Shown piece by piece: positions 44,191-55,449 of a stretch of 64,000 nucleotides of DNA (positions within the stretch are counted from its first letter, which is position 1; every line of letters starts with the position of its first letter). Source of the DNA: Suillus spraguei (lineage: Eukaryota; Basidiomycota; Agaricomycetes; Boletales; Suillaceae); NCBI GenBank assembly GCA_016800925.1, contig JABCPU010000258.1:32046-96045 (forward strand), written 5' to 3'. The notes beneath the pieces were generated by a model that worked only from the letters and a program-made list of their open reading frames with translations, made no database searches and was not told the origin of the DNA. Made by a program: the position numbers and the translations under genes.

Positions 44191-45302
44191 ATCCCATTCA
44201 CGCCCTCCCTCCCGAGCTTCTCATTCTTATCTTTGAGCTAGGCTCGTTTGATGATGCCCTTTTTCTCATCAGCATCTCACACGTCTGCCACCCATGGAGG
44301 ATGCTTGCTATACACACGCATACCCTCTGGCGGCGCTTGTCATTTAGTTCTCATGGATTGCGTTTGTGGAAGGAGCGCATAGCTCGCGCCCGCGGGTGTT
44401 CCCTCGACGTTACAATTGCACTTTCGCAGCACCATTTTCCCGATATAGACACGTTAGCCCTGCAGCTACATCTTATTGTCCCACACATATCCAGAGCCCG
44501 ATCATTTGAGCTGCGGTTTTCAAGCTACTTACCGTTCCTATGGAACACTGCTCTCGGCCCTATATGCTGTCAAGAGCAACGGGACAATCACATGGGCAGA
44601 CATGCTTTTGCTCCATCGGTGCACGCGCTGCAACTGGAGAAACTTACTCTGTGTTTTCCGGAGAATGATGACACCAAAGAGTTTACTCTTTTTGCAGGCG
44701 TTGCGCCTCGATTGCATAACGTCACGCTTGATGGCATTCGCTTGACCTGGCTGCCAGAGCTTTATGGACGCCTTACACATCTCGACTATACTCATCACGG
44801 ATTCACAACTGGGCCAAGCGCTGTGGATGAAGTTCTAGGAATGCTTCGGGTCTCATGCGCACTACGCGAACTCCGCATATGTTTTAGAAGAGGAGTGCTG
44901 GATCGAGAAGTCTTGTACCTACCTCGCAATGACGTTCCTGCAGGACAGACTCATCTTCTGCAGCTCGAGCGGCTCGTTCTTTCTGTCAACGAGTCAGATA
45001 TCAATATACCTCCTGAGCTTACATCGCTCTTATCCTGCCTTTCTATGCCCAACCTTGGCGAACTACATCTGCTTGACCTCCGCTTTAAACGCGCTAACAG
45101 ACACCGGTGGAAGCCAGCGCCATTTCTTGGACTCAGAGGCGCCCTGAGCGTTTTTCAAGTAACAATACCATCCAGTATCAAGGTTCTGGCAATGGCAGGT
45201 CGCTGGACGGATTCTTCTTCTATTTCTTCCATTACGGAACACTTTAGAGAACTAGATAATTTAGAAGTGGATGGTGTTGAAAAGGACCTTGTTCATATGT
45301 AA
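44190..45302 (+). CDS. F-box-like protein with LRR-type C-terminal region
   Basis: The open frame begins well before the first in-frame ATG (44301). The upstream codons read HALPPELLILIFELGSFDDA then LISISHVCHPWRMLA, an F-box-like motif, so the true start must be an upstream exon (an AG splice site at about 44055 is possible). The body has the pattern seen in fungal F-box proteins: HTLWRRLSF, RARSFELRFSS, LEKLTLCF, PRLHNVTLDGIRLTWLP, LTHLDYTH, LRELRICF, LERLVLSV and LGELHLLDL, spaced like degenerate leucine-rich repeats. The stop follows KDLVHM at 45300-45302. Such proteins recruit substrates to SCF ubiquitin ligases. The frame is clean from 44100 to the stop, unlike most genes here. Confidence 0.75.
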   Translation, partial: HPIHALPPELLILIFELGSFDDALFLISISHVCHPWRMLAIHTHTLWRRLSFSSHGLRLWKERIARARGCSLDVTIALSQHHFPDIDTLALQLHLIVPHISRARSFELRFSSYLPFLWNTALGPICCQEQRDNHMGRHAFAPSVHALQLEKLTLCFPENDDTKEFTLFAGVAPRLHNVTLDGIRLTWLPELYGRLTHLDYTHHGFTTGPSAVDEVLGMLRVSCALRELRICFRRGVLDREVLYLPRNDVPAGQTHLLQLERLVLSVNESDINIPPELTSLLSCLSMPNLGELHLLDLRFKRANRHRWKPAPFLGLRGALSVFQVTIPSSIKVLAMAGRWTDSSSISSITEHFRELDNLEVDGVEKDLVHM

Positions 45303-46158
45303 TACCTCCAGGACGGAGCGTGGAATCGCCGTGGGTACAATGAGTAATATATCTTCCCAACGAGTCTGCAAGTTCAGTGAACTAAATACGAGTTTGTGCG
45401 GCCTGACACGCTTTTGTGTCTTTACGTGATCACCTACTAAAACTAGAGACTACCGTGGACCATCAGCGGCCTCGTTCATTTCCTTGCGCCCTCGTGTCAA
45501 TCCCTATGTTCGGCTGACTCGGTCCGTCTCTTTAACCCATGATGATCCGAATGCATGCTATCACCCAAAAGGTTGATAACTTACGTTTCTCACTCGCACA
45601 TGTGTTGTCAAAAGTTCGACTACCCGGAACAATTATTAAAAAAATGAGCCATACCGAACACTATTCAGTCATAGTCTAGCGGCCCCCCGGATCTAGAGCT
45701 TTGTTTTGCAAATTCTTTGCAGCTTTACTTCCCTACCCGGTCCTTTTTTGCACTATCTGAGCTAGCGGCAAGTCACCCAGTCTCGCTTTAACTGATCATC
45801 TGCATTCTACTCGGGCCTCATGGTCACTCCAGATGTCAAATGTCTCACTACGCATTGACCCTCGGATCATTTTCAGACGTGCAGGTTTCGCTACGGCAAA
45901 TCTTCGCTCATTTTTCGAACCACTTACAACTGCACACGTACAATGGTATACCTAAATTTTACATCACCGGGTGCGGCATCAGTATATAGTCGAGGTGTCC
46001 ATCACATTCTGCTTCACTGACCCATTCCAATCGGACTGAGGTGAGACCCTTTCATCCGTTCCGTGCTCGATCAAACTTGTTTGTTCTTACCAGAATCCTT
46101 CCGCCCAACCAAGTCTCTTGTTGATCTCTCGCAGTCTCCTTTTGTTGCCCATATCACC
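45303..46158. other. intergenic region upstream of the SDR gene
   Basis: No coding region seen. The SDR promoter lies at its right end. Confidence 0.6.
45983..45988 (+). promoter_or_regulatory. TATA-like box of the SDR gene
   Basis: TATATA in AGTATATAGTCGAGG lies 171 bp before the start codon and is followed by pyrimidine-rich sequence, as is common in fungal promoters. Confidence 0.45.
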
Positions 46159-47294
46159 ATGTCCTCCTCTGATAGTTATACGCTGAAGACGCTCTACGAT
46201 CTCAACGGCTTGATTGCACTAGTGACCGGTGGCGGCACAGGCATCGGCCTTAACATTGCACGTGGCCTCGCTGCCAACGGGGCCAAAGTGTATATCACTG
46301 GCCGAAGAAAGGATGTCCTCGATGGAGTAGTGGCGGAGTGGAATGCAACCAAGGGTGATGACATGGGACTTATGATTGCGTGAGATACCATCGTTTCTTT
46401 TGAGGCTCGTTTCGTGTATGCTGATCAAGCACAATAGGCAAGAGATGGATGTAACGAAAAAGGACAGCATCAAAGCTGGCGTGACAAGAATATCTCAAAC
46501 AGAAGGAAAGTTGCACATTCTTGTGAACAAGTATGTCATCTACTTTCCCTATTTTATCGTACCTCATTATGATCGAACAAAGTGCTGGCCAATGTGGTCC
46601 TGTCTCTGATGAATTGAATCAACCGTCGACTACTGCTCAAAAGGAGGCTGGATCACTTAGTGAATACCTCTTCAACAATGAATCGTTTGAGGAATGGGGC
46701 TCTCTTTTCGCAATCAACACCTCTTCCGTCTACTTTGTGACCATTGGGTTTTTGGATTTACTCGACAAGGGTTCTAAGGATACCGGTAAAGAAGGGTTCT
46801 CTTCAAGCGTCATCAATATCACGAGTATCAGCGGACTCATGAAGCTCGCACAAAGACACGTAAGTAAAATCACGTTCACGTTCGTTTATCATCAGTGACT
46901 TTTGTGGACCAGTTCTGCTACAACAGCTCAAAGGCTGCCGCGTCTCACCTTACCAGGATGCTTTCAACCGAATTTGCTTTGAAAGGAATCAATGTTCGAG
47001 TGAACGCTATCGCACCAGGCGTGTATGAAAGCGAGATGACATACGACACAATCGCAGGGCAAGTAGCAACTGATTCGGTTGGTATGCCAGTGATACCTGT
47101 ACCAGCGAAAAGGCCGGGGACGTGAGTGAAGTTTCATTCTCAGACCAGCGCGTTCACTGACAGGAAAATTGAACAGCGGTGCTGAGATGGCAGGTACTGT
47201 CGTTTACCTTGCATCACCAGCTGCGGCGTATATGAATGGGCAGGAATTGGTTATCGATGGCGGGTACTTGGCTGTGAATCCTTCCAGAGTGTAG
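46159..47294 (+). CDS. short-chain dehydrogenase/reductase (SDR), five exons
   Basis: Exons 46159-46379, 46438-46530, 46583-46859, 46913-47121 and 47177-47294 join in frame with GT-AG introns of 51-58 bp. The start is ATG 46159 ([18 protein letters not shown]), preceded by CACC; there is no reason to use an earlier start. The protein has the NAD(P)-binding TGGGTGIG motif near residue 25, NNAG across intron 2, the catalytic Ser in ITSISG, and the YNSSK catalytic Tyr/Lys immediately after intron 3. The C-terminal PG...[22 protein letters not shown] follows, normal for classical SDRs (about 305 residues). Tyr196-area numbering is approximate. The substrate is not predictable; it probably acts in the cytosol, as there is no signal peptide. 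This is the best preserved gene of the window. Confidence 0.93.
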
Positions 47295-49084
47295 TATGCT
47301 ATAGGTCGGCGTTGCCTCATAATCTCGCCAAGCTGTTTTTTGTTTGGGTTGTTGTTCTATTCGACTTGTCGTGTACAATAAGTATGGTCCTGTAGCAGGC
47401 GAACAGGCATTCTAAATGTAGTCTAAGTAATTGGCATTTGAAATGGGCATTTCTAGAAGTTTTAGTTGTCGTTGGCTGGTCCATAAAGAAGGAATATGGT
47501 CGTTCCTTGATTTCGTCGCAGTGGCTGAGGGGAACACAGAGAGGATTGTCGGACAAGTATTGCACGGTTGTATGAATCCTCAGGGAGCCTGGACAAAGTC
47601 AATGTTTGAATACCGTCAGGTAGAATCCGGCCTTGAAAAAAGGATCCGGTACTTGGTACGCCCATGAAGCAGTCGGATTCCGGGAGGTGCCACCTGACTT
47701 GTGTATAAAATAATATCAGACCCAGAGTCCGGCCCTTGATAGTCTCTGCAGGCATGACGATAGACTAAGTCCAAACTGTCGATCTTGAATGAAGAAGCAG
47801 GAGCAGTTTGGTTAACTGCCCGGAAGGACGACCGATATGCCAGATCCAGGTAACCTGAAAGTTCTTGAAGCATGAAAGACACTTGCACTGGCATTAAGAA
47901 AATTGTGGTCGTAGTTATAGTGCTGCAGCCAAGCCCATCGATGAATTCATATTATCAGCCAGAATTCGACCAAACCGTTCGAGGTCCATTTGGTCCAACA
48001 TAGTCGATCGAAAGATGTTATAGAATGGCACGAGCCAAGCCGGAGCATGCTGCGAAGTATCAAACTGAAGCTGAGCAATTGGCTGTATTCTAAGAAACTC
48101 TCGAGCGAAAGTGGGAAAATGGAAGTTACTGAATCACGTGAAAACTTGGCGTCACTGTGCCAACTCGAGGTCAACGAAGAAAATGTATGAGCTTCTGAAG
48201 CACATGCGGTTCATAGTAGTATGGCACAACTCTGGATCTGGATGTAAATTATGGCCGCTTGATGATAACACGATCAGGAGAGGATTCCAAGCTTTATTCG
48301 TGAGATCTCCGACGGGTACCCCCCTACCCGGTCCCTCAGATGGTGTGTGATCTTGTCTTTTGGGATGATTGGCAACATTAACTCTTGCACTGCAGTAATA
48401 AACAGTGCATACCCCCACATGAAGCAATTTCAAAGGATGTCTGTGCTGATTGCATGTAGCATATTGTAGGTCCAGCGGCATCGAGGAGATCGAGTAATGC
48501 AATGATCAAGAGGAAGACGGAATGGAAAAAAACTAAGATGATGTGTGCTTTAGTACCAGCAAAGGACGTCGACAGATGTCGTTTCCAGAATTGATGTTGT
48601 CCATGACATATCTTCTGTGTACATATACCAGTTTGTTTGGACCTGATTACTTACCTATCTAATTCGTTCTGCATGTTCGTTTTTCCCGCCTACCCCTTCC
48701 TTGATATCAACTTCTTCATCGTATCATGGCTATTGCCATCAGGCTTCAACTCTCCACTACCCATTGGCACAGTACGGAACAACCCATGGTCAGCAGTGAT
48801 ACCAACGATGCGGACACTTCGGTGGAGTCCGGCTCGTTAGTGTCACGAGCTGGTCTCTGTCTGAATCAGCAAGTAAATGGTAAACACTGACATAAAGCCA
48901 AATATAAGAATGACGTACGAATGTAACCATGATCGGAGGTATTATTGGGTGACTTCCCATAAGAATTTACAGAAAAAAGTCGTCTGTCAAAATTTTGACA
49001 GTTTGACATCAGCTAATTTATGGATAAAATCTGTAAACCATAAGACATAGAAACAAGAATACAGTCATTTTTCTGTTATCTAGT
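47295..49084. other. spacer between SDR and Harbinger, no gene seen
   Basis: Short frames on both strands have no recognised motif. The left TIR of the Harbinger element should be here but I could not identify it. Confidence 0.5.
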
Positions 49085-49609
49085 ATGCCTATCATGGATG
49101 CCGAAGCTCTAATGCAGCATGCATTCACTGATGATGAGATACTGGAACTACAAGCTGCCCTTGTTGGTGTTCTCATTCTTGGTGCTGAAGAGGCACATTT
49201 TATGAAAAATCATCTTTGCAATCCATCATGGCTGTATCTGTGCCGTCCTCAGCTACTCCCAGACCCTCGTGTCATGACACCATAGATGCAGCTTTATGAA
49301 AGCTACAATGACCGTGCTTATATTACCACAATGGGATTTGATGTTACCACATTCCATCAACTTCTCAACAGTGGATTTGCTGATAAGTGGAACTCCATGC
49401 CAATCCCTCATGCCGATGTATCTAGCCAGGGTCAGCCTCGTATTGGGGCCCGTTCACTTGATGCTGCAGGTGCACTGGGGCTCACACTGCACTTCCTCAG
49501 CTCAGCCATGCAAGAAATCTTGCTGCAACAGATTTTTGCACTTATACCCACCACTGTCAACTGGTACCTTGATTTCGCACTTGATATCCTCCTTCAGACT
49601 CTCTGTAAC

Positions 49610-50561
49610 TGTTACAATCGTATGTGCCCCAATTCATTCTTCATCTCATCTTTATCTTGTATATTACATAACATGACTCTGTGTCACAACCCACAAATGA
49701 ATTAACGCAAGGGCAGAGACTAGGACTCAAACTAAGGTTATCACAAGAAGAGAGAGGAGCAAGGACGTCTTGGATTGCTACAGTTGTAGATACAAGAGGT
49801 TTGAACTAAAGAACTACTACAGCGAAACTAGCTAACTATATACACATATTGAAACTGAGATGTAAACTGAGTTTGAAACTACTAGCCAATCATAAAATAG
49901 AAATGAGAATCATACGATGTGATGGTTGTGACATTGTTATGACATCATATTCTAGAAGGTTCTAAGATCACGTGACACTATCTTATCTTATCTTATCCGA
50001 TAGCATCATAAAAGATCTCTTCATCTTCATCAGGAAGTTCGGTTATAGAAGCAGTTATAGGGATTTTGATGGAGTTTGTGTTTGTCTTAGTGCTGGGTTT
50101 AGATGCTTTAGGGAAATTGAGAAAAGAGTAATGATTTGTATTTGGAATTTGTGACACTCTGACTCATATGCTCAATGCATCTATACTATAGTAGCCTTCC
50201 TTCTTTGGATACGCACTTACATTCTCACGTCTCTCCTGGTCCATGCGCACATATTGGCTTATTTAAGCACATTGTATTACGCTTGTATACTTCACTTTAA
50301 TCTTACTGGGTTTTACCTGGAATATCCTTTGCTTAGGCCTCCAACCTAAGTCGTCTGAATCATCTCTAAGTCTAAGCACTCCTTAGCCTTAGTCTTTATT
50401 CAACCGATTATCTTAGAGTTGCGACTCTTTGATAGAACCCTTGATCCTACTCAGAACGCTTCCTTGTAGCAGTACCATTCTCCTTTGAATGCAGTTGAAC
50501 TTCCCAGCAGACCGTCTGTGTCTTATCACTGTCGCTGGTGACACCACCCCAGTTCGTAACA
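49610..50561 (+). repeat. LTR-D solo, plus strand, TSD GTAAC, containing LTR-B
   Basis: TGTTACAATCG start, GTTCGTAACA end, with GTAAC on both sides (49605-49609 and 50562-50566). A B LTR sits at 49682-50156 inside it. Confidence 0.93.
49682..50156 (-). repeat. LTR-B solo, minus strand, TSD CTCTG
   Basis: A 475-bp copy nested in LTR-D. CTCTG stands at 49677-49681 and 50157-50161. Confidence 0.94.
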
Positions 50562-50637
50562 GTAACATGCCTGAAGGTGCAATTCACTTTCCCAACCACA
50601 ATGAAATTATTGAAGACAATTTTCTAATTCGTGCTTG

Positions 50638-51111
50638 TGTCACAAATTCCAAATACAAATCATTACTCTTTTCTCAATTTCCCTAAAGCGTCTAAACCCA
50701 GCGCTAAGACAAACCCAAATCCTATCGAAATCCCCATATCTGCTTCTATAACCGAACTTCCTGATGAAGATGAAGAGATCTTTTATGATGCTATCGGATA
50801 AGATAAGATAAGATAGTATCACGTGATCTTAAACCTTCTAGAATATGATGTCATAACAATGTCACAATTATCACATCATACGATTCTCGTTTCTATTTTA
50901 TGATTGGCTAGTAGTTTCAAACTCAGTTTACATCTCAGTTTCAATATGTGTATATAGTTAGCTAGTTTCGCTGTAGTAGTTCTTTAGTTCAAACCTCTTG
51001 TATCTACAACTGTAGCAATCCAAGACATCCTTGCTCCTCTCTCTTCTTGTGATAACCTTAGTTTGAGTCCTAGTCTCTGCCCTTGCATTAATTCGTTTGT
51101 GGGTTGTGACA
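50638..51111 (+). repeat. LTR-B solo, plus strand, TSD GCTTG
   Basis: A 474-bp copy interrupting the Harbinger transposase at RAC-HPR. GCTTG stands at 50633-50637 and 51112-51116. Confidence 0.95.
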
Positions 51112-52094
51112 GCTTGTCATCCAAGGCTTGTGGGGGTTTTGCCAGCATTGATGGGCTCAGTCTTCCATGTCAAGAGGCTGATGATCCTGAAGTTGAGAAT
51201 GCTACTTACAATGGATGGAAGAGTTCACATTTTATTTCTAATGTACTTGTTTTTTCTCCACAAGGTGAGTTCAACATGGTCTTTGCATTTTTGTCTTGCA
51301 CTCATGATTTTTAGGTGTCATAATATCTGCTGTACTCAATGCTCCTGGAAGTTGGCATGATTCACATACTTCTTGCCCCATATATGCTCAACTTTGCCAA
51401 AAAAACTCCTGCATTTCCATGTGGGACAGCAGCCATCTCAGGCAAGATTCAAGCACCACTCAAAAGTGGTGCCATCCTTCGAGGTGATGCACAAGCACAG
51501 GCAGATCTCCTGGCATTGACCGGCAACTGCTATCCTACTGTCAGACAGCAGAGTGGGGCATGCGAATGATGCAGGGCTCTTTTGGTAGACTTCGTGTTCC
51601 ATTGGACATCAATGATCAAGTGCGACGACAGAGGCTTCTGGAGTTGTGTGTGAGATTAAGCAATGTGAGAGCAATCTGTGTTGGTATTAATCAGATTCAT
51701 AGTGTATACATGCCTATCTGGAAAGCATCAGAGGATGAGCAGCTGTGGCTTGATCTCAGTAATGTTTTATTTGGCGAGATTCATCACCATGATCATGTTG
51801 CACGCTATCATCTTGTAGTGCAAACTCAATAGATTTTATTTTGAATAAAGACAATATTTATAAACTACTCCAGACCATGGTTATCCTTTTCTGCAATATC
51901 AGCTGCTATTAGCACAAGTGCATCGAGTCCATTGGTACCAGCTTTCAATGTTCCTGAAGGACCAGCACTGGAATCATTGAGTCTTGACATATATTTGTGT
52001 GTCGGTGAGGAGTTAGAAGAACAATAACAGGTTTGTGGTGGAGAGTCCAAATGGTATGGTGAAACTGAGGGCTACATTAGTAAATCCCAATGTT

Positions 52095-52122
52095 CTGTGC
52101 AGCTCTGTACAGAGCTGCACAG
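52095..52122. repeat. 28-bp perfect palindrome
   Basis: CTGTGCAGCTCTGT followed by its exact reverse complement, with no spacer, just inside the left end of the insert. Confidence 0.93.
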
Positions 52123-52210
52123 TCTCACAGAGCCAGTGCCACAGACCTCACAGTTCCACAGCATTGTCTCATAATAAATCAAAATAAATTCGCACTTTTC
52201 ACACTTTTAA

Positions 52211-52292
52211 GTGCCAATACAGGAATTGAACTTGAGGCCTCATGAAGGTCAGCAACAACTTCAACACATACTTACCATTACACCATAGTGCC
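52211..52292 (-). ncRNA. tRNA-like region with Pol III A and B boxes
   Basis: On the minus strand the sequence starts GGCACTATGGTGTAATGG. An A box, TGGTGTAATGG (52275-52285), and a B box, AGTTCAATTCC (52222-52232), are at normal distance. The acceptor and anticodon stems do not close well, so this is a tRNA-derived SINE head or a relic rather than a working tRNA. Confidence 0.5.
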
Positions 52293-53159
52293 TTTGTTTC
52301 TTTACCCTCACAATAACATATATACCAATGATGCTTAAACCACAATATTATCATCAAGTTAAAATGTATCATCAAACCTCATTGTAACTTCAAATCTCAT
52401 GATAAGCTGCCCTTATTTAAACCTCCAGGAAAACAAAACCTTATTGTAACATATTTTTGACTGGAAAAAGTCGGAGCTTCAGCACAAAGGGCAAAAATTG
52501 CGAATTTCAACAAGTTTCAGTCAATAGATTTAGCACTTGTTGTCTTAATAATGAAATTTAATAAGCTTTGGTGTATACTAAGGTTTAGTATTTGAAGTTG
52601 AACTAGAGAAAAATACTTGATGCAAGTTTTGTTGATAGTAAGGCTTAGTGTTGATGCTTAACTAAAGAAAAAAGACTTAGTGAAATTGTTGTGATACATT
52701 CTGTGATTTCTGTGTCACTGTGGCTCTGGAATGCTGGTGATTTTGTGAGTCTGTAGTTTACTGTGAGATTCTGTGACTCTGAGGCTCTGGGGCCTGGGAT
52801 TCTGTGCCATCTGTGACAACTGTGAGAATCTGTGGAAAAAGCCAATGTCTGTGTAAGGTTTTGGGATTTACTGATGTGTTGAGAATGACATGAATGGGCA
52901 GAGGTTTGATACAAGTGGCCAGAGTCGTAAGAATGACAAGGACGAGGCCAAGCAGGAGTATGATGTGACTGAGCCTCATCTTGAGAAGACAACATGTACT
53001 TGAGCATTTCAACATGACTTTCTGCACGATCTGCATGACGACACTCCTGCATAAGACGGTCATTGAGAGTCTCAATTCGTTGTCTTGCTTCATGAAGTTC
53101 AGACTGAAGAGAGTTGATCTGAATGAATTGGACTAATGATGACAGCCGGGTCTCGTCAT

Positions 53160-53637
53160 TGTCACGAATTCCAAATACAAATCATTACTCTTTTCTAAAT
53201 TTCCCTAAAGCGTCTAAACCCAGCGCTAAGACAAACACAAATTCCATCGAAATCCCTATAACTGCTTCTATAACCGAACTTCCTGATGAAGATGAAGAGA
53301 TCTTTTATGATGCTATCGGATAAGATAAGATAAGATAGTATCATGTGATCTTAGAACCTTCTAGAATATGATGTCATAACAATGTCACAATTATCACATC
53401 GTACGATTCTCATTTCTATTTTATGATTGGCTAGTAGTTTCAAACTCAGTTTATATCTCAGTTTCAATATGTGTATATAGTGAGCTAGTTTCGCTGTGGT
53501 AGTTCTTTAGTTCAAACCTCTTGTATCTACATCTGTAGCAATCCAAGACGACGTCCTTGCTCCTCTCTTTCTTTGTGACAACCTTAGTTTGAGTCCTAGC
53601 CTCTACCCTTGCATTAATTCATTTGTGGGATGTGACA
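53160..53637 (+). repeat. LTR-B, 5' LTR of family-B element
   Basis: 478 bp, TGTCACGAATTCC to GATGTGACA. The leader directly behind it (53638-53667) is also found reversed at 3074-3103. Confidence 0.95.
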
Positions 53638-54411
53638 TTAGGTTTGAACTTTAGGGGACTCCGACTCGCATACCGCTGCATACTTTTCTTCTGGACTCCT
53701 CTTCAATGATAGTACCGTTGTAGACGATTCTTAGAAGTCTCTTATCATTTTCTGTACGCGTCTGTAAAGGCACTCGCACTTGCAGATCAGTACAAAACGT
53801 TTTGTCTTGCCCGACCCTAAAAAGTCGCGATCTTTCTTCTCCCCTTTGCTCATTTGAGCGCATCTTCTACCAATAGTCTTTTGTAGTTAGTAGACCTCTA
53901 CCAGGCCCAGCCTTACATTGCTGCTGCTAGTAGACGGTGGACGAGCAACATTAGGTGTTCGATCCGTGACCTCAGTGCTGGCCCAAGACCCTGCCTGCTG
54001 AGCTCTACGATAGTTTCCTTTTTACGATAGTTTTCTCTTCATACAATAGAAGGTCTAGTCTTCTTCGAAGTATTTAGTGGAATTGCCTCGTTGTTCAAGA
54101 TAGACTGGTTGCTTGTAAGCTTCAGCTGGAAGAGCACCGTGTCCCTCGAGTTTTTCCCACTTGGAAGATCACAAAAACCTTTACTATAGTTTTCCTAGTT
54201 AGTAAATAGGGAAGCGCCTAGTTGGGTTGATTAAAGAACCCTTTAGGACCTGAGTACGTGGTAGATCCGATCAGATATCGGGGACCGCTCAGTTTTCCAT
54301 TTACATACTTTTTTCCCATCTCCTTTTCACCATCTTTCCTATTCGGGTTGACCGTTACGACTAGTCAACCACAGACATCAGTAAATCGAGTTCCAGAAAA
54401 CAACTGGTACT

Positions 54412-55449
54412 ATGTCTGCTCCTGCCACTACCATTCACAATGAACAAGCTTTGGCTGAGTATATTGCAAATGCTATCAATGTTGCGATTGCTCCAGTCCA
54501 AGAGCAAGTTCAAAGACTCAAGAATATGAACGATGTCCTACAAGACCAGAACGAAAAACTCCATGAAGAACTTCATCAATATAGGGAAAGAATTGATGAA
54601 TTAGAAGCAAAACCTACATCAACAGGAGGAGCTCCCAAAATGGCGAAACCAACAGAGTTCACTGGAGGAAAAGATTCCATCGATGTCGAAACATTCTTGG
54701 CACAAGTATCCCTTTACCTCACACAATATCCCAACGCAACGCAACAACAACATCTCAGCTTAATGTTGTCTTATCTTAAGGGAAATGCCGGAAAATGGGC
54801 AGAACCTTACGTTAAGAAACAAGCTGCAGGAGAATTGGACTTCCAAGACTTCTTAGAGGAGTTCTCACGCATGTTTAAAGATGAGAACAAAGAAGCAAAG
54901 GCCATTAGAGAATTAGAGACCCTTAGGCAAGGATCTAGTTCTGTTCCAGAATACGTTGCATCCTTCAAACAAAAGTCGGTATTCACAAATTTCTCCAACT
55001 ACGACCTCCGCCTCAAACTCCGATCTGGTCTACAAACCTGGATCAAAGAACAACTTGCTCATGTTGCACTCAAAGACAAGAATACTCTCAACAAACTGAT
55101 TGAAAGAGCAGTAGAAATTGGGCAAAACTTTGAAGAATTGGACACAGAGAAGAAGCGAAACACCTGGTGGACTCCCAAATCTAACAGTGGAGTTCCTTCT
55201 TCATCAAGGGCTGGACCCAGTAACAGTGACGCTATGGATGTCGACTCTGGAAGGCAAAAGACTGCCCCCAAACCACAAGGAAAGCCTGGTGCTTTCAAAT
55301 GTTACAGATGCAGCGGAGAAGGCCACATGGCTAGGAACTGTAAAGAAGCGCCGAAACCAGCACAAGTGAAGGCATCATCTGCCGAAGAAGAAACCACGCC
55401 TAAATGGTTCAAGGACTGGTTATCCTCCAAAGAAGGCAAGGGTTTTTAG
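54412..55449 (+). CDS. gag: gag of family B (coiled coil, capsid core, CCHC knuckle)
   Basis: One open frame of 345 codons from ATG 54412 (MSAPATTIHNEQALAEYIAN). Residues 25-70 form a coiled coil (EQVQRLKNMNDVLQDQNEKL). Residues 80-220 are the retrotransposon gag core (KPTEFTGGKDSIDVETFLAQ; LSYLKGNAGKWAEPYV; FSRMFKDENKEAKAIREL). A linker with DAMDVDSGR precedes the knuckle CYRCSGEGHMARNC (residues about 299-312). It ends in the acidic/Trp segment TPKWFKDWLSSKEGKGF. This protein would assemble the particle and bind RNA. It is the best preserved gag of the window. Pol lies in another frame, as is usual for Ty3-like elements. Confidence 0.9.
   Translation: MSAPATTIHNEQALAEYIANAINVAIAPVQEQVQRLKNMNDVLQDQNEKLHEELHQYRERIDELEAKPTSTGGAPKMAKPTEFTGGKDSIDVETFLAQVSLYLTQYPNATQQQHLSLMLSYLKGNAGKWAEPYVKKQAAGELDFQDFLEEFSRMFKDENKEAKAIRELETLRQGSSSVPEYVASFKQKSVFTNFSNYDLRLKLRSGLQTWIKEQLAHVALKDKNTLNKLIERAVEIGQNFEELDTEKKRNTWWTPKSNSGVPSSSRAGPSNSDAMDVDSGRQKTAPKPQGKPGAFKCYRCSGEGHMARNCKEAPKPAQVKASSAEEETTPKWFKDWLSSKEGKGF

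Larger units (their letters stand above)
49085..51832 (+). pseudogene. PIF/Harbinger DDE transposase, interrupted by nested LTRs
   Basis: The start at 49085 is MPIMDAEALMQHAFTDDEIL. A TAG at 49285 replaces an expected Trp codon (TP-stop-MQLYESYND). The helical region continues to 49609, where LTR-D is inserted, and resumes at 50567 with the PEGAIHFPNHNEIIEDNFLI segment. It breaks again at 50637 for a B LTR and continues with FASIDGLSLPCQEADD (first catalytic Asp), ENATYNGWKSSHFISNVLVF, and, after a 51265-51314 intron, VLNAPGSWHDS (second Asp). The C-terminal WGMRMMQGSFGRLRVPLDIN supplies the DDE Glu-region equivalent and INQIHSVYMPIW. One G is missing near 51131. The family is the DDE_Tnp_4 / Harbinger nuclease group. 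Confidence 0.88.
52074..52877. mobile_element. 804-bp TIR-bounded insert (MITE-like or SINE-bearing)
   Basis: The ends are inverted repeats: ACATTAGTAAATCCCAA at the left and ACATCAGTAAATCCCAA at the right (reverse complement). Both are followed by CACAG-rich subterminal sequence. The insert is 268 codons long and splits a reading frame that rejoins cleanly without it. No target duplication longer than a base or two is visible. No transposase is encoded. Confidence 0.62.
51865..53159 (-). pseudogene. coiled-coil gene convergent with Harbinger, twice interrupted
   Basis: The minus-strand frame from 53159 reads TRLSSLVQFIQINSLQSELH, then RIETLNDRLMQECRHADRAE, a clear coiled coil, and YDSGHLYQTSAHSCHSQ. 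There an 804-bp insert (52074-52877) begins. After removing it the frame continues PSVSPYHLDSPPQTCYCSSN and ends ALVLIAADIAEKDNHGLE at a TAG (51865-51867). Upstream, the frame continues beyond the family-B element at about 59691-59810 (NPVYVEAVILDHE), again without a stop at the joint. The stop lies 33 bp from the Harbinger transposase stop, so it may be the accessory gene of that element. Function is not known. Confidence 0.6.

Noticed and set aside
50640..50822. Recurrent 60-codon frame (ILSYLILSDSIIKDLF) in every LTR-B copy
   Set aside because: It lies wholly inside the LTR, antisense to it, and is explained by LTR copy similarity; no independent sign of coding.
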